A DNA stretch of 6,206 bases from assembly GCA_002402085.1 (NCBI GenBank), contig NVVB01000037.1, forward strand, positions 17,731 through 23,936. The letters run 5' to 3'. Positions 1-4,469 of the stretch are shown here, in pieces. Each line of letters opens with the position of its first letter. The first letter of the stretch is position 1. The notes below the pieces were generated by a model. That model ran no database searches and had not been told where the DNA came from. It was given only the letters and a program-made list of their open reading frames with translations. Origin of the DNA: Gammaproteobacteria bacterium (GTDB lineage Bacteria; Pseudomonadota; Gammaproteobacteria; Pseudomonadales; UBA3067). The translations under genes and the position numbers were made by a program.

Positions 1-770
1 TCGGAGGGCATTTCCATACTGAACACAAGAATCGGCAAACCACTTTGAATAAGCGCATTCTCACCGACGTTCATCGCAAAGGTGGTTTTACCCATGGAAG
101 GTCGACCTGCCACAATGACCAAATCCGCCGGTTGCAAGCCACTGGTCATTTCATCGAGGTCAGTAAACCCGGTACTAATCCCGGTCATCGCCCCACCGGA
201 GGTATACAAGGCGTCAATACGGTCCACGGCCCGTGCTAAAAGAGGTTTAATGCCTTCAGGGCCACCCTCTGATTTCGCGCCACTCTCCGCAATTTCAAAG
301 ACTTTACGCTCAGCTATGTCCATGACTTCGTCGCTGGTCTGACCATTGGGGTTATAGCCCAGATCAGCGATTTCATTCGCCACACTAATGAGCTGTCGAA
401 ACACGCTTCGCTCTCGAACAATATTGGCATAGGCCGCGATGTTAGCGGCACTCGGGGTGTTGTTGGCAAGCTCGCCTAAATAGGCGATACCGCCGACTTC
501 CTCTAGCAGTTGCCGTTGATCTAAAGCCTCAGAAAGGGTCACCACATCCAGCGGGTCCCTAGCCTCAGCGAGAATACCCATAATGCCGAAAATCACCTGA
601 TGGTTATGTCGAAAAAAGTCCTTTTCTGCGACGCGTTCACCCACGTCATCCCAGGCTTCATTATTCAACATAATGCCGCCAAGAATGGACTGCTCCGCTT
701 CCAGTGAATAGGGGGGGCTCTTAATCGAGGCTACGTCTTGATCCATCGCTATTTGGTTACTCTCAGGCAT
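1..770 (-). CDS. dnaB: Replicative DNA helicase DnaB, N-terminal 256 residues (3' end outside window)
   Basis: This is the hexameric 5'-3' helicase that unwinds the chromosome ahead of the replisome and recruits primase DnaG. I translated the minus strand from the ATG at 768-770 and the frame is open to the window edge, giving 256 complete codons of a family usually near 460 residues. Residues about 18-120 match the DnaB N-terminal domain (SLEAEQSILGG near 22-32, NTPSAANI near 104-111). Residues about 120-195 are the linker region, and the RecA-like ATPase domain begins near 200. The Walker A motif GRPSMGKT is at 222-229 and SMEMPS is the last visible stretch; Walker B and the DNA-binding loops lie outside. 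A run of seven G's at 711-717 does not break the frame. The start has no Shine-Dalgarno: the preceding bases are CCCCCCAGAAA. The next ATG (codon 9) is no better. The gene follows rplI after an intrinsic terminator. Identity is secure; the exact start is less so. Confidence 0.96.
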   Translation of the reverse strand, partial: MPESNQIAMDQDVASIKSPPYSLEAEQSILGGIMLNNEAWDDVGERVAEKDFFRHNHQVIFGIMGILAEARDPLDVVTLSEALDQRQLLEEVGGIAYLGELANNTPSAANIAAYANIVRERSVFRQLISVANEIADLGYNPNGQTSDEVMDIAERKVFEIAESGAKSEGGPEGIKPLLARAVDRIDALYTSGGAMTGISTGFTDLDEMTSGLQPADLVIVAGRPSMGKTTFAMNVGENALIQSGLPILVFSMEMPS

Positions 771-783
771 TTTCTGGGGGGCT

Positions 784-816
784 AAAATGAAAAAGGCACC
801 GTAAATTCGGTGCCTT
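784..816 (-). terminator. Rho-independent terminator after rplI, abutting dnaB
   Basis: On the minus strand AAGGCACCG and CGGTGCCTT form a perfect 9-bp stem (793-801 with 808-816) around the six-base loop AATTTA. It is followed by TTTTT, CA and TTTT, the classic form of an intrinsic terminator. It lies about 80 nt after the rplI stop and would end the rpsF-rpsR-rplI transcript. Its T-tract ends 13 nt before the dnaB ATG. The T-run on the plus-strand side is weak, so it works in the minus direction. Confidence 0.9.
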
Positions 817-819
817 ATT

Positions 820-847
820 CTCGCATCGCTCTAAAGTTTAGGCAATG
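820..847 (-). promoter_or_regulatory. Weak candidate promoter for dnaB, upstream of the hairpin
   Basis: On the minus strand TTGCCT is followed after 17 nt by GAGAAT; each hexamer matches the sigma-70 consensus at four of six positions. Initiation about seven bases further on would fall at the start of the terminator stem, so the hairpin would become the extreme 5' end of a dnaB mRNA rather than a terminator of it. This is inference from a poor match. Read-through from the ribosomal protein operon is the alternative. Confidence 0.2.
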
Positions 848-895
848 ACTCTAACTTTCTAACTGAAGGCCTTCTTATGACCTTATTCAGAGTAA

Positions 896-1348
896 TTAAG
901 ACTCTTCAGCTACGATAGAAAGCTTCAATGTAGCAACCACTTCTGGATGCAGTTGCAAAGAAACTTCGAACTCACCTGTATGACGCAATGCGCCTTCAGG
1001 AAGTCTTACTTCTTTCTTGGCCAATTTAACACCCGCTTCAGTAACCGCAATCGCGATGTCACGTGTTCCGATTGAACCGAATAGCTTGCCTTCATCGCCC
1101 GACTTAGCAGAGATTACTACTTGTAACTCAGCTAGCGTTTCAGCACGGCCTTCAGCTACACCTAGCTCACCTTTGGCTTTTTTCTCTAGCTCTGAGCGAC
1201 GCTTTTCAAACTCTTCAACGTTTGTTTTTGTCGCAGGTACTGCTTTACCGTGAGGAATCAAGAAGTTACGACCATAGCCAGCTTTAACCTGTACTTTGTC
1301 GCCTAGGTTCCCCAGATTGACAGTTTTCTCTAATAAAATTACTTCCAT
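896..1348 (-). CDS. rplI: Large ribosomal subunit protein bL9
   Basis: bL9 binds 23S rRNA near the base of the L1 stalk and stretches out over the subunit surface; it helps maintain reading frame. The 150-residue product has the usual length (E. coli about 149). The N-terminal domain (about 1-50) carries the family signature at residues 13-40: G13, G16, V21, G24-Y25, N28-F29-L30, G34 and A36. A charged helix (about 41-75, rich in E, K and R) links it to a C-terminal domain with [13 protein letters not shown] near 87-99. The ATG at 1346-1348 is preceded by AGGTGG six bases upstream, a good ribosome binding site, which fixes the start. It lies 49 nt after the DUF2232 gene and is the last gene before the strong terminator, so it closes the rpsF operon. 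Nothing is broken or unusual in it. Confidence 0.98.
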   Translation of the reverse strand: MEVILLEKTVNLGNLGDKVQVKAGYGRNFLIPHGKAVPATKTNVEEFEKRRSELEKKAKGELGVAEGRAETLAELQVVISAKSGDEGKLFGSIGTRDIAIAVTEAGVKLAKKEVRLPEGALRHTGEFEVSLQLHPEVVATLKLSIVAEES

Positions 1349-1397
1349 CGTGTTCCACCTTTGGATACGGGTATTTCTAAATTTTGGCAGGTTGAAA

Positions 1398-2252
1398 TCA
1401 GCTTTTGCTCAACCGTCCTCGAATATCAATAAAACTGTCTAGTACCACCATAAACATTAGCGGTACTAGCAACGAAGGCCCAAGAATAAAGGCTAGCCCA
1501 TAAAATCCGAATAATACTCCCTTAGGCGCATTCAATCGTTTTACCAAGCTATGTACCAAAGCAATTCCAGCGATCAACATAGGCACTGCACATAACAGCG
1601 CCACACCGACACCCAGTCCTCCGCTCTGCATCGCAATGGCCGCGCAGACCATCAAGCCGACACACCAGTAAGAGGGTATCTGCAGATTGTGGAACTCTTC
1701 TTGAAATCCACCTGGGTTGTATAACTGAGCTTGCCAACCACGGGCAAAAAACAAACTGACTAACGCTGAAGACGCGATGCTAAAGCCATAACTGGTATTA
1801 AGCATTTCATCAATAAAGCGCTCGCTATCCACCCCTTTCGAGACTTCCGTCATGGCTGCAGATTGCTCTAACAGCTGTTCCATGATCGCGCGCAGATTGT
1901 CTAACCCGGCTGGAGACCAAAACAGCACCAACCATTGAACCAGCATACTCACTGCCACTACCGATAGGATCGCTGCAAACATGGAGACAGTTCGTCGCCA
2001 CACCAGCGAGCCCACGATGGCCGAGATTAACAACGGCGCCGAGAAGATATCGCCGAAATAAACCCATGCCATCAAACTCGGTAACCCGGCCCATAACATG
2101 ACCGGTAAACCTTCGTTAAAGCCTTTTCTGAGATTAATCAGTGCGACCACTGCCGCACCAATCCACCCACAAAATGGCAACAGACCTAGAATAAATGCCG
2201 CCTTAGCAGCATTTTTCCAACCCTGCACGACATACTCTGCTAGGGCTTTCAT
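1398..2252 (-). CDS. DUF2232-type polytopic membrane protein, function unknown
   Basis: The 284-residue product is an integral inner-membrane protein with about seven or eight hydrophobic segments: roughly 17-41, 47-67, 69-86, 88-112, 155-173, 195-212, 213-236 and 246-272. Between segments four and five lies a polar, probably helical stretch (about 115-153). A conserved-looking loop [20 protein letters not shown] spans 171-190. This loop and the position between rpsR and rplI fit the DUF2232 family found at the same place in Pseudomonas (PA4933-like); that is recall, not a search. The start is supported by GGAG seven bases before the ATG at 2250-2252. The gene begins 27 nt after the rpsR stop and ends 49 nt before rplI with good ribosome binding sites, so it should be cotranscribed and made with the ribosomal proteins. 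There is no catalytic motif and I assign no function. A role in membrane homeostasis or ribosome-membrane contact would be a guess. Confidence 0.85.
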   Translation of the reverse strand: MKALAEYVVQGWKNAAKAAFILGLLPFCGWIGAAVVALINLRKGFNEGLPVMLWAGLPSLMAWVYFGDIFSAPLLISAIVGSLVWRRTVSMFAAILSVVAVSMLVQWLVLFWSPAGLDNLRAIMEQLLEQSAAMTEVSKGVDSERFIDEMLNTSYGFSIASSALVSLFFARGWQAQLYNPGGFQEEFHNLQIPSYWCVGLMVCAAIAMQSGGLGVGVALLCAVPMLIAGIALVHSLVKRLNAPKGVLFGFYGLAFILGPSLLVPLMFMVVLDSFIDIRGRLSKS

Positions 2253-2279
2253 TGTCTAGCTCCGTTTTAAATCAACGAC

Positions 2280-2507
2280 TTACTTATGAGCATCCGTGTA
2301 AGGAAGCAGCGCTACAAAGCGAGCTTGCTTAATTGCGGTCGCTAACTGACGTTGATATTTTGCGCCAGTGCCTGTGATACGGCTAGGAACAATCTTGCCA
2401 GTTTCGCTTACAAAGCTTTTTAGAATTTCTAAATCTTTGTAATCAATGCTCTCGATGCCTTCAGCTTTAAAACGGCAATACTTACGACGACGAAAAAAAC
2501 GTGCCAT
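2280..2507 (-). CDS. rpsR: Small ribosomal subunit protein bS18
   Basis: bS18 forms a heterodimer with bS6 that binds 16S rRNA in the platform of the 30S subunit. At 75 residues it has exactly the E. coli length. The N-terminal arginine cluster [11 protein letters not shown] (3-13), the IDYKD segment (21-25), [11 protein letters not shown] (37-47), [14 protein letters not shown] (50-63) and LLPYTDAH (67-74) are typical. Residue 48 is Gly (GTGAKYQ), where I recall Arg in E. coli and Lys in Pseudomonas. The ATG at 2505-2507 has CAGGAGA seven bases upstream. Its partner gene rpsF lies 113 nt upstream with no priB between them, unlike E. coli. Co-expression with rpsF fits the 1:1 complex. Confidence 0.98.
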   Translation of the reverse strand: MARFFRRRKYCRFKAEGIESIDYKDLEILKSFVSETGKIVPSRITGTGAKYQRQLATAIKQARFVALLPYTDAHK

Positions 2508-2529
2508 GGTGAATCTCCTGTTATCTATC

Positions 2530-2557
2530 GCCCCTTAAATGAAATCACATCAAGGGG
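2530..2557 (-). promoter_or_regulatory. Hairpin just upstream of the rpsR ribosome binding site
   Basis: On the minus strand CCCCTT and AAGGGG (2552-2557 with 2531-2536) pair around a loop in which ATG and CAT can add three more pairs. The 3' arm is followed by CGATAGATAACAGG and not by T's, so this is not a terminator. It ends about 15 nt before the Shine-Dalgarno of rpsR and may influence translation or mRNA processing there. An alternative pairing of GGGGC (2530-2534) with GCCCC at 2572-2576 is possible. The structure is seen in the sequence; its role is inference. Confidence 0.35.
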
Positions 2558-2580
2558 TTAAATTAATTTGGGGGCTAACT

Positions 2581-2619
2581 AAAAAACTCGTTCGTTGATC
2601 AATTTCAACTAGGTGCGAG
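2581..2619 (-). terminator. Terminator-like hairpin between rpsF and rpsR, possible attenuator
   Basis: On the minus strand, directly after the rpsF stop, CTCG (2616-2619) pairs with CGAG (2587-2590) and an inner GTTGA (2605-2609) pairs with TCAAC (2594-2598) around a six-base loop. Six T's (2581-2586) follow at once. The stem is interrupted by an unequal internal loop (3 and 6 nt) and is poor in GC, so it should terminate only partly. A leaky stop here would reduce rpsR and downstream expression relative to rpsF. The shape is visible; activity is untested. Confidence 0.4.
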
Positions 2620-2620
2620 C

Positions 2621-3109
2621 TTACTTTTCAGTTGCGTCTGCTGCAGGCGCGTCATCTGACGCTGCTTTAGCTTCTTCAGCTGGCGCTTCTGGGGCCTCAG
2701 CAGGTTTTTCCGCTGGCTTCTCTACAGGCTTCTCAGCCCGCGCAGGCGCAGATGAGTTGCGATCAGAATGAGGTCGCTGTGTGCGCTCATCAACAACTTT
2801 CACTAAAGGAGACTCAACAGTAATGGCTTCGTCACGACGAATAACCATATTACGAATCACAGCATCATTAAAACGGAAGTTATTGGTCAATTCGTCCAAT
2901 ACTTCTTTGGTGCATTCAACGTTGAATAACAGATAATGAGCTTTGTGGATTTTGTTGATCGGGTAAGCCAACTGACGACGGCCCCAATCTTCGAAGCGGT
3001 GAACAGTCCCTTTAGACTCAGTCACCATGCCGGTGTACCGCTCGATCATTCCTGGTACTTGCTCACTTTGGTCTGGGTGAACAAGAAGTAAAACTTCATA
3101 ATGGCGCAT
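2621..3109 (-). CDS. rpsF: Small ribosomal subunit protein bS6 with long Ala/Pro/Glu/Lys-rich tail
   Basis: bS6 pairs with bS18 on the 30S platform. Residues 1-100 are a standard ferredoxin-like S6 domain: [20 protein letters not shown] at the start, [18 protein letters not shown] at 42-59 and [18 protein letters not shown] at 78-95, nearly identical to my recollection of E. coli S6. The protein is 162 residues, longer than the 131-135 of E. coli. The extra length is a low-complexity tail from about 100, with [18 protein letters not shown] at 126-143 and a final ATEK. E. coli S6 ends in glutamates that RimK extends; here the last residue is Lys. The ATG at 3107-3109 has AAGGAG six bases upstream. 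It is the first gene of the rpsF-rpsR-DUF2232-rplI operon, behind a strong promoter and a long leader. Confidence 0.98.
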   Translation of the reverse strand: MRHYEVLLLVHPDQSEQVPGMIERYTGMVTESKGTVHRFEDWGRRQLAYPINKIHKAHYLLFNVECTKEVLDELTNNFRFNDAVIRNMVIRRDEAITVESPLVKVVDERTQRPHSDRNSSAPARAEKPVEKPAEKPAEAPEAPAEEAKAASDDAPAADATEK

Positions 3110-3115
3110 TGATAG

Positions 3116-3172
3116 CTCCTTGTGGGTTAATAGCCTCCCAAGCGCAGTTATTAGCGAAGGTAAGGCAAGGAG
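3116..3172 (-). promoter_or_regulatory. rpsF Shine-Dalgarno and its perfect upstream complement
   Basis: The ribosome binding site CAAGGAG (3116-3122) is exactly complementary to CTCCTTG (3166-3172), 43 nt upstream in the same leader. Two more pairs (TA with TA) continue the helix beyond a single mismatch. Pairing would hide the Shine-Dalgarno. A competing partner for CTCC exists in GGGAGG (3135-3140), so an open and a closed state can be drawn. Function is inferred from complementarity only. Confidence 0.4.
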
Positions 3173-3284
3173 TTAGAGATAACTATATACAAATCAGTCG
3201 TTCTAACGTGTTTCTCGGCCTAAATTCAACAGCAAGGATGGACTAGAGAACGATTGCAGCAAGTGCAAACCGCCTCCAAGACCG

Positions 3285-3311
3285 CCTAATTACTGTTTAG
3301 GTTAGCCTAAA
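3285..3311 (-). promoter_or_regulatory. Two mutually exclusive hairpins at the 5' end of the rpsF leader
   Basis: On the minus strand TTTAGG (3306-3311) pairs with CCTAAA (3296-3301) around a four-base loop. The same CCTAA (3297-3301) can instead pair with TTAGG (3285-3289) around a seven-base loop. The first hairpin would sit almost at the transcript's 5' end, where it might protect the RNA. Confidence 0.3.
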
Positions 3312-3320
3312 AGCTGCGGG

Positions 3321-3349
3321 ATTGTAGTCTAACGGCCAGTCAGTTTCAA
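3321..3349 (-). promoter_or_regulatory. Sigma-70-type promoter of the rpsF operon
   Basis: On the minus strand TTGAAA (3344-3349, four of six consensus positions) is followed by exactly 17 nt and TACAAT (3321-3326, five of six positions). The start would be near 3314, about 205 nt ahead of the rpsF ATG. It is the best promoter match I see in the window and is well placed to drive rpsF, rpsR, the membrane protein and rplI. Confidence 0.75.
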
Positions 3350-3353
3350 CTGA
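3340..3353. repeat. Perfect 14-bp palindrome over the rpsF -35 box
   Basis: TCAGTT-TC-AACTGA is a perfect inverted repeat (6+2+6) that covers the whole -35 hexamer of the rpsF promoter. Its size and position suit a binding site for a dimeric repressor or activator, but chance occurrence is possible. No regulator is encoded in the window. Confidence 0.4.
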
Positions 3354-3399
3354 ACAGCCCTCAAGGCCGCGAATTTAGCTTCTTTCAGGAAGTATCCAA

Positions 3400-3419
3400 C
3401 CGATAACGACTCATATCGG
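3400..3419. repeat. Small inverted repeat between rlmB and the rpsF promoter
   Basis: CCGATA and TATCGG (3400-3405 and 3414-3419) form a 6-bp stem with an 8-base loop. No T-run follows on either strand, so I do not call it a terminator. It is the only clear stem between the tandem repeat and the promoter, and no convincing terminator for rlmB was found. Confidence 0.3.
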
Positions 3420-3442
3420 CGTACAACCGCTAAAAGCCAGAA

Positions 3443-3547
3443 CTATGGGACTACTTGAACGCCCGACTCAGCAAGCACGAAAGTAAGCACGAAAGTAAGC
3501 ACGAAAGTAAGCACGCTAAAGTAAAACCCAGCGCCCTGCATCAGCAT
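3443..3547 (-). CDS. Possible 34-residue hydrophobic small ORF directly after rlmB
   Basis: An ATG two bases after the rlmB stop opens a 34-codon frame ending in TAG. The peptide begins MLMQGAGFYFS, continues with three VLTF units and VLA (residues 12-26), and ends ESGVQVVP. Residues 5-26 are almost wholly hydrophobic and long enough for one membrane span; VLA-ES could also resemble a signal-peptidase cut site. The VLTF units are encoded by the 12-bp tandem repeat, whose length keeps the frame. There is no clear Shine-Dalgarno, so translation would depend on coupling to rlmB termination. I recognise no family. It may simply be open frame through a repeat. Confidence 0.25.
   Translation of the reverse strand: MLMQGAGFYFSVLTFVLTFVLTFVLAESGVQVVP
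3471..3518. repeat. 12-bp direct tandem repeat, four units
   Basis: The plus-strand unit GTAAGCACGAAA occurs exactly at 3483-3494 and 3495-3506, with one change at 3471-3482 (GCAAGCACGAAA), and the fourth unit (3507-3518) diverges in its last three bases. There is no spacer between units, so it is a minisatellite-like array and not CRISPR. It lies downstream of rlmB. Near identity of the units suggests recent duplication or slippage. Confidence 0.9.
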
Positions 3548-3549
3548 GC

Positions 3550-4296
3550 TTAGACTTGCCGCTGACGCACCACCTCAAACAAACAAACGCCCGTAGCAAC
3601 CGAGACATTCAGGCTTTGCACGCTGCCACTCATGGGAAGATACACCAACTCATCGCATAGCTCCGCGGTCAATCGACGCAGGCCTTTGTCTTCAGCGCCC
3701 ATGACCAAAGCCGTGGGGGCTTTAAAGTTTGATTGGTAAATAACATGGGCCTTGTCGCTGAGCGCCGTACCCACCACAAAAACGCCGGCGTCTTTAAGAT
3801 AGCCCAGGCATCGCGCTAGATTAGTCACCTGATAAAATGGCACGCTTTCCGCGGCCCCGCAGGCTACTTTACGTACTGCTGGCGTTAATCCAACCGACTT
3901 ATCTTTGGCGATAATAACGCCATCAACGCCCGCTGCATCCGCGCTACGCAAACACGCGCCCAGATTATGAGGGTCCGTAATAGAATCCAAAATAAGAAAC
4001 AAGGTACTTTGCGAGACATCTTCAAGGGAGCTAATTAATGCGTTTTCGGTCTCCGCCTGCTGAGGCCGGTAGCGCAAACAAATACCCTGATGAGAGGCGC
4101 CTTCGGTTTTGTCATCGAGCTTCTTGCGGCTTATCTCTTGCACGGGCAAGGAATGCTGCTTCGCCAACGCCACAATGGGCGCAGCACGATCACTGCTTTT
4201 ATCCTGCTGAATAAAGACTTCTAAAATACGCTCAGGATAACGCTCAATCAGCGCTAAACACGCATGAAAACCGGACAGAATTTCTATCTTTGCCAC
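3550..4296 (-). CDS. rlmB: 23S rRNA (guanosine-2251-2'-O)-methyltransferase RlmB
   Basis: RlmB is a SpoU-class (SPOUT) S-adenosylmethionine enzyme that methylates the ribose of G2251 in the 23S rRNA P-loop. The 248-residue length matches the family (E. coli 243). The N-terminal rRNA-binding domain covers about 1-75 (SGFHACLALIE, GASHQGI). The catalytic domain follows with motif 1 at about 103-121 (LDSITDPHNLGACLRSADA, with N111 and R117), motif 2 at 198-208 (VMGAEDKGLRR, with E202) and motif 3 at 220-236 (LPMSGSVQSLNVSVATG, with S229 and N230); these form the trefoil-knot cofactor site. The start codon is GTG at 4294-4296, preceded by GAGAGG four bases upstream; no later Met fits the alignment. 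It lies 173 nt after rnr, as in E. coli. All expected catalytic residues are present. Confidence 0.97.
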   Translation of the reverse strand: MAKIEILSGFHACLALIERYPERILEVFIQQDKSSDRAAPIVALAKQHSLPVQEISRKKLDDKTEGASHQGICLRYRPQQAETENALISSLEDVSQSTLFLILDSITDPHNLGACLRSADAAGVDGVIIAKDKSVGLTPAVRKVACGAAESVPFYQVTNLARCLGYLKDAGVFVVGTALSDKAHVIYQSNFKAPTALVMGAEDKGLRRLTAELCDELVYLPMSGSVQSLNVSVATGVCLFEVVRQRQV

Positions 4297-4385
4297 AAGA
4301 CCTCTCGCTCAAGTTAATCTATACACACCCAACGGGCTCAAAACACAGCGGCGCACACTATCACCCTAACGAGAGCCTCCCTAGA

Positions 4386-4413
4386 CTTATATCAAGATCT
4401 CTCAAAATTTAAA
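4386..4413 (-). promoter_or_regulatory. Candidate promoter for rlmB in the rnr-rlmB gap
   Basis: On the minus strand TTTAAA (4408-4413, four of six) is followed after 16 nt by TATAAG (4386-4391, five of six). A start near 4379 would leave a leader of about 80 nt before the rlmB GTG. The area is AT-rich, so a chance match is possible. I saw no good intrinsic terminator after rnr, so read-through from rnr could also supply rlmB. Confidence 0.3.
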
Positions 4414-4469
4414 TCCAGGCACAACGCTTATCGAAAGCCTTTTTCGGGACTTAGACTAATACAGCCCCC

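Larger units (their letters stand above)
3110..3314 (-). promoter_or_regulatory. Long 5' leader of the rpsF operon, candidate S6:S18 autoregulatory region
   Basis: If transcription starts about seven bases after the -10 box, the leader is near 205 nt and codes for nothing I recognise. It holds several possible stems on the minus strand: TTTAGG/CCTAAA at its 5' end, TTGCA/TGCAA (3264-3268 with 3254-3258), and a long-range CGTTCT/AGAACG pair (3247-3252 with 3199-3204) enclosing GGCCGAGAAAC. rpsF leaders in many bacteria are bound by the S6:S18 complex at a structured site with a bulged CCG. The CCG at 3216-3218 is a candidate, but I cannot confirm the fold. Confidence 0.45.

Noticed and set aside
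45..342. Plus-strand open frames at 45-239 and 82-342
   Set aside because: They lie antisense to dnaB, whose frame is continuous and conserved; the translations show no family features.
711..717. Frameshift at the seven-G run in dnaB
   Set aside because: Translation across it is continuous and gives the expected conserved N-terminal sequence on both sides.
1549..2094. Minus-strand frames at 1549-1737 and 1825-2094
   Set aside because: They are alternative frames inside the DUF2232 gene, which has a proper ribosome binding site and membrane-protein pattern.
2508..2620. priB between rpsF and rpsR
   Set aside because: The gap is 113 nt and has no suitable open frame; priB is absent here.
3400..3419. 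Terminator of rlmB
   Set aside because: The stem is only 6 bp, the loop is 8, and no T-run follows on the minus strand.
3471..3518. CRISPR array
   Set aside because: The repeats are 12 bp, head to tail, with no spacers and no cas genes nearby.
3456..3524. Plus-strand VSTK repeat peptide through the tandem array
   Set aside because: The frame has a stop just upstream and no start codon.
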